DNA of 64,000 nucleotides from assembly GCF_001645685.2 (NCBI RefSeq), contig NZ_CP017080.1, positions 3,959,051-4,023,050 of the forward strand, read 5' to 3'. Below, piece by piece: positions 35,185-44,333 of this stretch. The translations under genes were made by a program, and so were the position numbers. A model generated the notes under the pieces. The model saw only the letters and a program-made list of their open reading frames with translations, did not search any database and was not told where the DNA came from. Within the stretch, counting starts at the first letter, position 1. The number at the start of each line of letters is the position of its first letter. Source of the stretch: Peribacillus muralis. Lineage in GTDB: Bacteria; Bacillota; Bacilli; Bacillales; DSM-1321.

Positions 35185-35248
35185 CTTATTGAAAACAATT
35201 GATATCTCTTTGCCGCTTATTGAAAACGCTTTTATCGGGAATTAATAT
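35185..35248 (+). promoter_or_regulatory. promoter with cre box and direct repeats for the PTS-nanE operon
   Basis: TTGAAA (35220-35225), 17 bp, TAATAT (35243-35248). TGAAAACGCTTTTA (35221-35234) is a near-perfect cre over the -35. CTTATTGAAAAC occurs twice (35185-35196 and 35216-35227), 31 bp apart, possibly the RpiR regulator site. Otherwise nothing was recognised from 34972 to 35313. Confidence 0.6.
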
Positions 35249-35313
35249 ACAAGTATAGCTCAGCAAAAAATAAAGAAGGGCATGGGCCCCATTAAATAAG
35301 GGAGGAATGTTTT

Positions 35314-36849
35314 ATGAAGAAAGCTTTTGAGAAAGCGCAGCAGTTCGGTAAATCTTTTATGCTCCCGATTGCCGTATTACCAGCCGCAGGATTATTGCTA
35401 GGAATCGGTGGTGCTCTTTCGAATCCTAATACGGTAGAGGCCTATCCATTTTTGGATTTTGCCTGGTTGCAGGCTATATTCACGATCATGAGCTCTGCGG
35501 GCAGTATCGTCTTCGCCAACTTGCCAGTCATCTTTGCCGTCGGTGTTGCCGTTGGCTTAGCGCGTTCCGATAAAGGGACCGCTGCACTTGCAGCCATGAT
35601 CGGCTACTTCGTGATGAACAGTTCGATCAATGCACTGCTTCAAATAACCGGGGAGCTTGCCAAGGATAATTTGGCTGGTGCCGGACAAGGTATGGCTGTC
35701 GGGATCCAAACACTGGAAACTGGGGTATTCGGCGGTATCATCGTTGGTATCACCGCGGCATTTTTGCATAATAAATATAATAAAATCGAGCTTCCACAAG
35801 TATTGGGGTTTTTCGGCGGTTCACGCTTCATTCCAATCGTCGTTTCCTTCGCATCCATCCTCGTCGGAGCGATATTGTTTGTCTTATGGCCTTACTTCCA
35901 GCTTTTCATCAACCAGCTTGGTGCACTGGTAACGAGCACAGGAACGATCGGAACCTTCTTCTACGGATTCATTTTACGCATGCTCGGGCCATTGGGGTTA
36001 CACCATATTTTCTATCTCCCTTTCTGGCAAACGGCTTTAGGCGGAACGATGGAGATCAAAGGACAGCTTGTGAGCGGAACTCAAAATATCTTCTTTGCTC
36101 AATTGGCCGATCCAAGTACGACCAAGTACTATGAAGGGGTATCACGGTTCATGTCCGGACGGTTCATCACGATGATGTTCGGTTTGCCGGGAGCGGCACT
36201 GGCCATTTATCACTGTGCTAAACCAAAGAATAAGAAGGTCGTGGCCGGTTTACTTCTTTCGGCAGCCTTAACGTCCTTCTTAACGGGCATTACCGAGCCA
36301 CTTGAATTCAGTTTCTTATTCGTCGCTCCGATCCTTTATGTTTTTCATGCCATATTCGACGGCTTGGCCTTCATGATGGCAGACATATTCAATATCACGA
36401 TCGGTCAAACCTTCTCTGGGGGCTTTATCGATTTCACCTTATTCGGGATACTTCAGGGTATCAGTAAAACAAATTGGATTTATGTCCTTGTCGTAGGCAT
36501 ACCGTGGTTCTTCCTTTACTACTTCACGTTCAAGTTCTTGATCAAGAGGAAAAACTTGAAGGTGGTTGGCCGTGAAGATGAGGAACAAGCCGTTTCACAA
36601 CAAGTGGCGGCATCAGAAAGAACCGAGACCATCGTTGAGGGCTTGGGCGGACAAGACAATATCGAAATCGTCGATTGCTGTGCAACTCGCTTGCGCATCA
36701 CGGTCAAGGATGAATCTTTAGTAAAAGAAGACGTCATCAAGCAAACCGGCTCCAAGGGTGTCGTCCAACAAGGAAAAGGCATACAAATCGTTTACGGACC
36801 ACAAGTAACGATCATCAAAAATGAAGTGGAAGAATATTTGGGTCACTAA
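35314..36849 (+). CDS. PTS glucose/GlcNAc/MurNAc superfamily EIICB
   Basis: 511 residues. An N-terminal EIIC domain (about 1-410, ten membrane segments, [21 protein letters not shown] and [15 protein letters not shown]) and a C-terminal EIIB (about 430-511) with the phospho-Cys in [15 protein letters not shown]. No IIA domain, so it needs another protein (e.g. glucose IIA). The next gene is NanE, which points to an amino sugar such as N-acetylmannosamine. SD GGGAGGAATGTTTT. Confidence 0.9.
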   Translation: MKKAFEKAQQFGKSFMLPIAVLPAAGLLLGIGGALSNPNTVEAYPFLDFAWLQAIFTIMSSAGSIVFANLPVIFAVGVAVGLARSDKGTAALAAMIGYFVMNSSINALLQITGELAKDNLAGAGQGMAVGIQTLETGVFGGIIVGITAAFLHNKYNKIELPQVLGFFGGSRFIPIVVSFASILVGAILFVLWPYFQLFINQLGALVTSTGTIGTFFYGFILRMLGPLGLHHIFYLPFWQTALGGTMEIKGQLVSGTQNIFFAQLADPSTTKYYEGVSRFMSGRFITMMFGLPGAALAIYHCAKPKNKKVVAGLLLSAALTSFLTGITEPLEFSFLFVAPILYVFHAIFDGLAFMMADIFNITIGQTFSGGFIDFTLFGILQGISKTNWIYVLVVGIPWFFLYYFTFKFLIKRKNLKVVGREDEEQAVSQQVAASERTETIVEGLGGQDNIEIVDCCATRLRITVKDESLVKEDVIKQTGSKGVVQQGKGIQIVYGPQVTIIKNEVEEYLGH

Positions 36850-36881
36850 GCGGATTGAAAAACGATAAGGGAGTGTTACAC

Positions 36882-37574
36882 ATGCAAAATGTGCTGGATA
36901 CCATTCATAAAGGATTGATTGTATCTTGTCAGGCATTGGAGAATGAGCCTCTGCACAGTTCTTTCATCATGGGGCGCATGGCTGTCGCCGCCAAGGAAGG
37001 CGGTGCGAAATGCATTCGCGCTAATTCTGTAGCCGATATAATCGAGATCAAGAAGAATGTCGACCTGCCAGTCATCGGGATCATTAAACAGGTCTATGGA
37101 CAAAACGATGTCTATATCACCCCTACCATGACGGAAATCGATGCATTGATGGAAACGAAAGCTGAAATCATTGCGACCGATGCGACAGCCCGTGTACGGC
37201 CGGACGGAAAATCGTTAGAGCAGTTTTACGATGAAATACGGGCAAAATATCCAGATGTCTTACTCATGGCCGATGTCTCCTCCAAGGAGGAGGCCATATA
37301 CGCCGACGAATTAGGCTTCGATATTGTCGCACCCACTTTATACGGCTATACAAACGAAACGAGCGGACAGAAAATATATCACGACGACTATGCTGTTCTG
37401 AAGGATATCGTACAGGTCGTCAAGACGGCTAAAGTCATCGCTGAAGGAAATGTCATCACACCGGAAATCGCGCGTTCAGTATTGGATATGAACGTACATG
37501 CAGTAGTAGTGGGGGGCGCCATTACAAGGCCCCAGCAAATCACTAAACGCTTCGTCGATGCGATCCAGGAATAG
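36882..37574 (+). CDS. nanE: N-acetylmannosamine-6-phosphate 2-epimerase
   Basis: 230 residues, the normal NanE length. (beta/alpha)8 barrel with [34 protein letters not shown] and [11 protein letters not shown]. Converts ManNAc-6-P to GlcNAc-6-P. ATG 36882 follows GGGAGTGTTACAC; the upstream ATG 36855 lacks SD. 32 bp downstream of the PTS gene. No nanA or nanK is nearby, so ManNAc, not whole sialic acid, would be the imported sugar. Confidence 0.93.
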   Translation: MQNVLDTIHKGLIVSCQALENEPLHSSFIMGRMAVAAKEGGAKCIRANSVADIIEIKKNVDLPVIGIIKQVYGQNDVYITPTMTEIDALMETKAEIIATDATARVRPDGKSLEQFYDEIRAKYPDVLLMADVSSKEEAIYADELGFDIVAPTLYGYTNETSGQKIYHDDYAVLKDIVQVVKTAKVIAEGNVITPEIARSVLDMNVHAVVVGGAITRPQQITKRFVDAIQE

Positions 37575-37590
37575 AAATTGCACATCCATG

Positions 37591-37625
37591 AAAAGACCCA
37601 GACTATCAAAGTTTGGGTCTTTTTC
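37591..37625 (+). terminator. intrinsic terminator after nanE
   Basis: AAAAGACCCA and TGGGTCTTTT stem followed by TTTT on the plus strand. Confidence 0.85.
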
Positions 37626-37740
37626 CTTTCAGTAAGTATCCATTCCACCTCTATGGATACTTGTCAAACGCATGGTTTGAACCGGAAGCGGCATGAAGCA
37701 GCCTCTATAGGTGAACACGGGGCCATTAATGGAGAGTAAA

Positions 37741-37778
37741 AAAAGAACTATGCCTCATACTCAAGGCATAGTTCTTTT
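37741..37778 (-). terminator. intrinsic terminator after aspartase
   Basis: Perfect 14-bp stem, AAAAGAACTATGCC with GGCATAGTTCTTTT, loop of ten; T-run on the minus strand. Confidence 0.9.
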
Positions 37779-37799
37779 GAAGTTTGTTCACTTCATTTC

Positions 37800-39230
37800 T
37801 TATTGGCGATCGAAAAGAGAAGCACCCGCTATACCCGGCTTCGTCATTTCATAAGGGTTTAGAATCAAATCCAATTCGGCTTCAGTCAGCACATCATACT
37901 GCAAGCAAAGCTCGCGTACGGATTTGCCTTTCAAGATCGCTTCACGTGCGATACGTGAAACCACTTCATATCCGAGATGCGGATTGACGGCGGTGATCAC
38001 GCCAACGCTTTTTTCGACATATTCTTTCAAGCGTTCCTCATTTGCTTCGATACCTGCCAAGCAATAATCGGTGAATACGTTAAAAGCATTATTCATGATC
38101 GAAATCGACTGCAATAGATTGAATACGAGTACTGGCTCCATTACATTCAGTTCCAATTGCCCTGCTTCTGATGCCAAGCAAATCGTATTATCATTCCCGA
38201 TTACCTGGAATGCAACTTGGTTGATCAATTCAGGCATGACCGGATTCACTTTTCCTGGCATGATCGATGAACCTGGTTGACGCGCCGGAAGCGTGATTTC
38301 CCCTAATCCAGCTCTAGGGCCTGAAGCCATCAAACGTAAGTCGTTTGCGATTTTTGACATGTTCATCATACAAACCTTCAAAGCGGCTGACACTTCGGTG
38401 TAGGCATCAGTGTTTTGTGTGCCATCCACTAAGTGTTCTGCGCCAACAAGCGGCATTTCACTAATTTCAGCTAAATATTTCACAACATTCTCGATATAAC
38501 GCGGATCTGCATTCAAGCCAGTTCCAACAGCCGTTGCTCCCATGTTCACTTCATATAAATGCTGACGTGATTGGCTTATTCTTTTTATATCACGCTCCAG
38601 CACTCGGCTATATGCCTCGAATTCTTGACCGAGACGAATAGGAACGGCATCCTGAAGGTGGGTACGGCCCATTTTGATGACGTGATCGAATTGCTTCGCC
38701 TTCGCTTTGAAGACGGATCCCATCTTCGTCATCGTTTCTAGTAATTGCTCTAATAATCGCAGTGTCGAGATATGAATGGCCGTCGGGAAGACGTCATTGG
38801 TCGACTGTGACATGTTAACGTGGCTGTTTGGACTAACCTTGCTATAATCACCTTTATCGTGCCCCATCAGTTCTATGGCCCGATTGGCAACGATTTCATT
38901 AATGTTCATATTCATCGATGTACCGGCGCCGCCTTGGATCGGATCGACGATGAAATATTCGTGCCATTTCCCTTCGATCACTTCATCAGAAGCCTTCACG
39001 ATGCTGTTTCCAATACCTTCATACAAGCGTTTTGTGTCCATATTGGCAAGTGCGGCGGCTTTTTTTATCATCGCCAAGGCACGAATCATTTCTTCATTGA
39101 CCTTGTATCCGGTAATCGGAAAATTCTCTACTGCGCGTAAAGTCTGAATCCCATAATACACATTTGCCGGAATCGCCTTTTCACCAAGAAAGTCTTTCTC
39201 AATTCGGATTGCTCTCTCATCTATCATCAT
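37800..39230 (-). CDS. aspA: aspartate ammonia-lyase
   Basis: 476 residues, fumarase/aspartase superfamily. NMNINEIVANRA, SQSTNDVFPTA, MGRTHLQDAVP and the signature GSSIMPGKVNP (about residues 320-330) carrying the catalytic Ser loop. Converts L-aspartate to fumarate and ammonium. Length and first residues match aspartase rather than fumarase. GGGGGAACTAGAGAA before two ATGs. Monocistronic. Confidence 0.94.
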   Translation of the reverse strand: MMIDERAIRIEKDFLGEKAIPANVYYGIQTLRAVENFPITGYKVNEEMIRALAMIKKAAALANMDTKRLYEGIGNSIVKASDEVIEGKWHEYFIVDPIQGGAGTSMNMNINEIVANRAIELMGHDKGDYSKVSPNSHVNMSQSTNDVFPTAIHISTLRLLEQLLETMTKMGSVFKAKAKQFDHVIKMGRTHLQDAVPIRLGQEFEAYSRVLERDIKRISQSRQHLYEVNMGATAVGTGLNADPRYIENVVKYLAEISEMPLVGAEHLVDGTQNTDAYTEVSAALKVCMMNMSKIANDLRLMASGPRAGLGEITLPARQPGSSIMPGKVNPVMPELINQVAFQVIGNDNTICLASEAGQLELNVMEPVLVFNLLQSISIMNNAFNVFTDYCLAGIEANEERLKEYVEKSVGVITAVNPHLGYEVVSRIAREAILKGKSVRELCLQYDVLTEAELDLILNPYEMTKPGIAGASLFDRQ

Positions 39231-39883
39231 TTCTCTAGTTCCCCCATGTTTTCAAAAAGTAATTTTTTTAATGAAACCCCTGTTTTGTCACATCAGTCAG
39301 GGACAGTTGTCCCGTTATTATATGTCTCTAATGAAATGATTCATTCAAATCCATTTCCCTACCATCATGTCGTTTCAACAACAGATAGGCAACACTCCCC
39401 CAGCTCCATACATTTCTTAAAAATGCTTTCCAAGAAATAATATACCACCCTTCCATCACTTTCAAATCGATCTTTTTCATTGACCGGAAAATAAAAGGAT
39501 ATGGGCGGTGTGAACCTTAGCCAATGCAGCATCTGCCCAATTCCATGGAAGAAATGTTACGTAACTTCCTCGTTCTTGGTAACTGGACAATTTCATTATA
39601 CTCGATTTTTTAATTATATATAGGAATAATATTAATGCAGCATAGTTCATCTTTTGAAACGCACCCTTCATCCCTGAATGGTACTGCCATGTTTCCGGCC
39701 ATTAGCATATCTTCCTACAACTTGACTGTTTTGTCCAGCACAATAAAACGCTTCCAAGGAATAGATGCCGCATAGTTGTGTAAAAGGGCAAGTTTGGTGA
39801 ATATTCACTATCTTTTAATGATATCGGTTATTGACGTCCTTACTGGATACATTAAACTATACATATAATATATTTTGCCTGAA
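39231..39883. other. 640-bp region without recognisable gene
   Basis: AT-rich. Contains a small inverted repeat GGGACA-GT-TGTCCC (39300-39313) that resembles debris of a mobile repeat, and several short frames without SD. The last 60 bp hold the probable promoter of the rpiR-type gene (TATAAT near 39864). No RNA gene recognised. Confidence 0.5.
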
Positions 39884-40738
39884 ATGGGTGGTCAATTGGA
39901 ATATCTAGCAGAAAACCTCATATACGGCATAGAATGCAGTATGAGTAAATTCACCAAAACGGAAGAAGAACTGGCCAACTATATTCTGCAGCGCCCTGAG
40001 GAAGTGAGTCAGTTAACCATTAGTCAAATTGCGAAGAAGCTGCATATTTCCCCGGCAACGATCACTCGATTCTGCCAGAAATTAGCTTTTTCCGGTTTCA
40101 ATGAGTTCAAGCATGAGTTAAAGCGATTCGTCGACCTCCGCAATACGCCGATGCATATGAAGGATTTAAAGCAGGTCGATTATTTCGCTAAATTATATCA
40201 AGATCACATGAGCATCATCGAGGATACCTTTCATATTACATCTTATGAGGATATCCAAAAAGCGGTCTCTTTCCTTACGAAGGCAAAAAAGATACATGTC
40301 TACGGAATCGGCAGTTCAGGTATAGCCGCACATGAGTTCAAATCGAAGTTTTTCAGGATCGGCCTGTCTGTCGAGGCGATAACGGACCCTCACCAGTCGA
40401 TGATGGATGCGGCCTTAAGTAACCAGGAAAGTGTTGTCATCGGCATTTCCATTACCGGTGCAACCAAAGAGGTCATTCGTGCGGTAAAGATCGCCAAGAA
40501 ACAAGGGGCATCGATCCTGGTTTTTACAGGCAATAAGAATTCCGAGCTCTCACGGTTAAGTGACCTATCGCTATTGGTGACGAGCAAAAACAGCATGCAT
40601 ATGGGGCAGAATATCTCTCCCTTACTGCCGCTCTTATTGCTTTTTGATTTACTTTATACCGAACTGGTTTCCAAGGATTATAAAAACAGGATAAGCATCA
40701 GGGAAAAGACGCTGCAGGTATTAACCGATCCCCACTGA
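39884..40738 (+). CDS. RpiR-family transcriptional regulator
   Basis: About 284 residues. N-terminal RpiR HTH (LTISQIAKKLHISPATITRFCQKLAFSGFNEFKHEL, about 40-80) and a C-terminal SIS sugar-phosphate-binding domain (IHVYGIGSSGIAAHEF and GISITGATKEVIRAVKIAKKQG). Start uncertain: TTG 39875, ATG 39884 or TTG 39896 (the last has GGGTGGTC upstream). Likely controls the ptsG-like/nanE operon 2.3 kb away in response to an amino-sugar phosphate. Confidence 0.9.
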   Translation: MGGQLEYLAENLIYGIECSMSKFTKTEEELANYILQRPEEVSQLTISQIAKKLHISPATITRFCQKLAFSGFNEFKHELKRFVDLRNTPMHMKDLKQVDYFAKLYQDHMSIIEDTFHITSYEDIQKAVSFLTKAKKIHVYGIGSSGIAAHEFKSKFFRIGLSVEAITDPHQSMMDAALSNQESVVIGISITGATKEVIRAVKIAKKQGASILVFTGNKNSELSRLSDLSLLVTSKNSMHMGQNISPLLPLLLLFDLLYTELVSKDYKNRISIREKTLQVLTDPH

Positions 40739-40760
40739 TCCCAATCCTTCCTCCAAATAA

Positions 40761-40795
40761 TGAAGGCCACCAGTCCAAAGGGACGGTGGCCTTCA
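40761..40795. terminator. bidirectional hairpin between rpiR-type gene and TOMM operon end
   Basis: TGAAGGCCACC and GGTGGCCTTCA with inner GTCC/GGAC pairing. T-runs are short on both sides, but the position between convergent stops supports it. Confidence 0.7.
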
Positions 40796-40800
40796 TGTAT

Positions 40801-42369
40801 TCAGTTATGCAGTCCCCCCTTTAGCCATGGACGATTCCGATAGGCTCCGATCGGGATTTGGATCAGGCTCGTTTTGCCTTGCGCCCCGCCGATCTTATAA
40901 AGCTGATCACACATATTGACATCGAACCCGAGCAGCGGATGTCCATTCATTCCGAGGGCGGATGCTGCCAGCAATATTCGCTGCACAAGCATCCCCGCCT
41001 CCATTTGCTGGATCCGGTATCCCCTATATCCGAGCTGCGGCTTGTGGTACGTTCGATCACCCGCCACATGGATGCAAATCGGGACCTGCTGCAAATTCAA
41101 GATATCGAGCGACATTCCGCACTGCAATCGTAGCCGATGATCTCCTGCCCGTATCAGCCGCAACGAATGTGTCTTGCTTTCATACAGGTAGGCGCCATCC
41201 TCCAGGTCCTCCACATTATATAAGGTTGCATAGATGGAGACGCGATGCTCGTTGTCATCATTCGATTCATCCAGATCATTTTGATACGCAAATGAGGCAG
41301 TCGCCTCTTGGAGGAGAAGTGCGAGCTGCACTTGACTTACTTTTCCTAAAATGAAGTCCATTTCAGGGGAAAAGCGTTTTTGGCAAACCGATGCCAAATC
41401 ATAGGACAAGCTCTTCACGATAGGCAAATCAATTACATGTCCCTTGCTCTCCCGTCCTCCCTCCGCATCGATCGGTCCAATCGTTTCGGCGCATTCAATC
41501 ATCGATGCTCGATTCAATTTCGTTAGCATCGGGAATGCCTTGATCACTTGCGACCGAACATAGTGTTCCGGCTCGATATCCGGCAGCTCCCGGCACAAAT
41601 CGGACGCCGTGGCATATTTCCCCGTACTCCCAGCATCCGTACATAGGTTTGCCGGCTCCTTCGATAAAGTGATCATCGCATAGGCGCTTTCTTCTTCCTC
41701 CGATAATCCGAGGAGATGATTGATGGCCCGGTCGACGAATTGAAGACACACCTTCGTGTTCATACCGAACCGTTTCGCCACTTCGAGCAGCTGTCCAATG
41801 AGCACTCCCGCATCAAGGCCTTGGAGCCGGTATGAGAAATTATTATATTTATAAAAATTTTTCCAAAACATCGTCGATACAAATACCACCCCAAAACAAG
41901 CGGATACATTGCAGTGATCACCAATAGCCTTGTTTACATATGAATCGAAATTACCTTCCCGCAACAGCAACAAACGATGGTGAGCCGCATCATAATGGTA
42001 CACACCGTCAGGAAACTCCTCCGTCTTCAAGTATACGTACAGCTCACTTGGATACAGCGCCCCCCCTGATGGCGGAAAACGCCGGAATGACTGCATGAGA
42101 TCATCAGGATCCGATGCTCTCTGTGCTTGACTGATTTGGGTGAGTCCATAAGCATACCAGAGAAAATCACTGATTCCGCCTCCGTCAGCCTTCGAACCTC
42201 TCGCGGAACCTTCCAGGGAAAGCGGAATCTCCAGCGACAAAGGGAACTGCGGCAAGCCACGATAGAGCTTAAACGTAAGCGGCGCATCATCCCAATCCAC
42301 TTCCCAATCAGGCGGACTGACCTTTTCAATGTCAACATGCAAATTATGCAGAAATGTCTCTAAACTCAT
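40801..42369 (-). CDS. SagB-type azoline dehydrogenase, double nitroreductase domain
   Basis: 522 residues with two nitroreductase-fold halves: the first (about 60-240) with FPPSGGALYPSELYVYL and a Lys/Tyr-rich active region (WKNFYKYNNFSYR), the second (about 300-510) with LGYRGYRIQQMEAGMLVQRILLAASALGMNGHPLLGF. SagB-type FMN enzymes oxidise thiazolines/oxazolines to azoles in TOMM natural products. GGAGGTAAGGGG before the ATG. Last gene of the TOMM cluster; 23 bp after the YcaO gene. Confidence 0.9.
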   Translation of the reverse strand: MSLETFLHNLHVDIEKVSPPDWEVDWDDAPLTFKLYRGLPQFPLSLEIPLSLEGSARGSKADGGGISDFLWYAYGLTQISQAQRASDPDDLMQSFRRFPPSGGALYPSELYVYLKTEEFPDGVYHYDAAHHRLLLLREGNFDSYVNKAIGDHCNVSACFGVVFVSTMFWKNFYKYNNFSYRLQGLDAGVLIGQLLEVAKRFGMNTKVCLQFVDRAINHLLGLSEEEESAYAMITLSKEPANLCTDAGSTGKYATASDLCRELPDIEPEHYVRSQVIKAFPMLTKLNRASMIECAETIGPIDAEGGRESKGHVIDLPIVKSLSYDLASVCQKRFSPEMDFILGKVSQVQLALLLQEATASFAYQNDLDESNDDNEHRVSIYATLYNVEDLEDGAYLYESKTHSLRLIRAGDHRLRLQCGMSLDILNLQQVPICIHVAGDRTYHKPQLGYRGYRIQQMEAGMLVQRILLAASALGMNGHPLLGFDVNMCDQLYKIGGAQGKTSLIQIPIGAYRNRPWLKGGLHN

Positions 42370-42392
42370 CCCCTTACCTCCTAGGCCACCGT

Positions 42393-44333
42393 TTATGGAA
42401 ACGGATGCGGATGCGGGTTGAGCTGTTCGAATGCAAGCGGCCGCTTTGCATATCCAAGTTCCATTGGAACCCGAAGCACTCGCTCAAGCCCTTTCACCCG
42501 TGTAAGATGATGGCCGAATGTCATCGGCAGCATTCCCGGAATCAGCACTTTCACGCAATGTAAACCATTTCTCCCGATTTCAGGCGTCGTCTGATCCACC
42601 ACGATCACCTCGAGATTCAAGCGGCGAAACTTTTCCAGAATGCCTTTTAAATCATCAGTCAAGTCGAGATGCTTCTCCGTTTTCGGAAATTCTTCAGCAA
42701 ATGTCCGCATGGGACGTTCCACATTCAACAAGAAATCCAATCGTGCTTCCGATTGCGGCAGCCCATACAGGATGCCATGATCATCCATTTTCCTCACAAG
42801 CGAGGAGTCATGGAACATTGCCTCGATTTCCGCCTCGTTTTCCTCCAATTTCTCGTCAAGGGTAAGCATCATGCCCGCCAGCTCGAAAACCGCGCTTTTC
42901 ACCGCCCGGATCGGGTCAAGATGGGCCCCTGCTGCACATATGAGATTCAGTCCCTTTTCTTTCGTGTTTTTCGCCAGCGCCCATACACTCGGTATACCGT
43001 GCTCCATCGTCGAATTGAACAAATGGATATCATATCCCGCCGCGGCCCTTGCCCTGTCTATCATCAATTCCAGCTCTTTATCATTTGCCGAGTACGGATC
43101 GATCCGGTTAAGCGGCAATTGTGCATACCATGTCAGCAAAAATGAATCACGTTCCACCACTTCCATCATGCCGTAGAAAATGGCCTCCTCCAAACTGCCG
43201 CCAAGGGCGCATCCATTGGAGGTTTCATAGACAAATCCGTTCCCGCAGCCCAAGCTGTAATAGGAAAGCAGCTCTGGAACCAAAATCGGCCGCTCCTGTT
43301 TGAACGAATATCCCCATACCCAATCCATCGAACGATCAGGATGGAACGGTTGAAACGGAAAATCAGGCTGTGCATAATTCTCCTCCGCGTGTACGCCGAT
43401 CTTGATCGGATCAAGTGCTTGATCTTTCAAGTTGTTGTAGCTGTCATGCACCACGGTCCTCTTGCCGCGCGGCTCCATTCCGCAATACCGCTCAAGTCCC
43501 TCCAATATGGCCGTCATCTCGCTTGCAGCATAGGAAAGCGTCCGCCCAGCCGTCCCCTCGTCGCCGATGAACAAAGGCAAATTAACACTAACATCGGCAA
43601 ATGGCGGAATGAGGTCGATCATTTTACTATTGAGGAAACCCGTACGACTGTCCAAATAATCCCTGGCCAATACTTTGCCGAGCTCCTCCATGGAACGGGT
43701 ACGGTAACTATCGGGACTGATTTTTGGGCTTGGCAGCAGGGATATCCTTGCCCGGTCCATCGTGTCATCAGGCAACTGGCTGCATACCGGACACAATGGA
43801 TCAGGTAAAAACGAGTGCCATGAAATATTAAGTGTTTTCAGGTTGATGATTGCCACCCGCCCCTCTGAACGGGGGGGATTACCGCTCAGCACCTCGCTGA
43901 CCTCTTCCCCGATCAGGTGAGACATCTGCAAAAGACCTATGCGCGATGCCGCCGCATCACGCCCGATCCCTCCATTATCCTGGAGCTGCTTTTTGATGCC
44001 CCACATTTCCTTGCGGTCACGCCCTGCCATCAGCTGTCTTAAATCTGCACATTGGGAGCAGCCGGAAATGCCAGGACGTACCAGCGGGCCGACCACTCCC
44101 TCCCCAAATGATACGAATCCTCGCAGCCAAGGTATCTCTTGGGACCGTAGCAGCTCTTCCGCCTTCAGATGTACAGCGGGATTCCAGGCATCCTCCAAGA
44201 TCAGGACCATGGTCGCTTGCGGGATTCCTGCCGCGAAATCGGATAGGCGCTTGACCTGGTATGTGCCGGATAAGTCCCGATGAACATGGTCGGCCAATAC
44301 GCCGTTCCCGACAACCACTACGTCAGCTTTCAC
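42393..44333 (-). CDS. TOMM cyclodehydratase: ThiF-like N-terminus fused to YcaO
   Basis: 646 residues. The N-terminal third is a ThiF/E1-like part with Cys pairs (CSQCADL, CPVCSQL) for a structural zinc. The YcaO domain (about 230-646) has AASEMTAILEGLERY, SNGCALGGSLEEAIFYGMMEVVERD and EVIVVDQTTPEIG, and ends in PHPHPFP, the proline-rich C-terminus of azole-forming YcaO enzymes. Activates the amide backbone with ATP to cyclise Cys into thiazoline. GTG start at 44333 overlapping the upstream stop, SD GGAGG 7 nt away. Confidence 0.93.
   Translation of the reverse strand: MKADVVVVGNGVLADHVHRDLSGTYQVKRLSDFAAGIPQATMVLILEDAWNPAVHLKAEELLRSQEIPWLRGFVSFGEGVVGPLVRPGISGCSQCADLRQLMAGRDRKEMWGIKKQLQDNGGIGRDAAASRIGLLQMSHLIGEEVSEVLSGNPPRSEGRVAIINLKTLNISWHSFLPDPLCPVCSQLPDDTMDRARISLLPSPKISPDSYRTRSMEELGKVLARDYLDSRTGFLNSKMIDLIPPFADVSVNLPLFIGDEGTAGRTLSYAASEMTAILEGLERYCGMEPRGKRTVVHDSYNNLKDQALDPIKIGVHAEENYAQPDFPFQPFHPDRSMDWVWGYSFKQERPILVPELLSYYSLGCGNGFVYETSNGCALGGSLEEAIFYGMMEVVERDSFLLTWYAQLPLNRIDPYSANDKELELMIDRARAAAGYDIHLFNSTMEHGIPSVWALAKNTKEKGLNLICAAGAHLDPIRAVKSAVFELAGMMLTLDEKLEENEAEIEAMFHDSSLVRKMDDHGILYGLPQSEARLDFLLNVERPMRTFAEEFPKTEKHLDLTDDLKGILEKFRRLNLEVIVVDQTTPEIGRNGLHCVKVLIPGMLPMTFGHHLTRVKGLERVLRVPMELGYAKRPLAFEQLNPHPHPFP

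Noticed and set aside
39477..39671. 64-codon minus-strand frame in the 39.2-39.9 kb gap
   Set aside because: No SD, no recognisable domain, AT-rich N-terminus; most likely chance.
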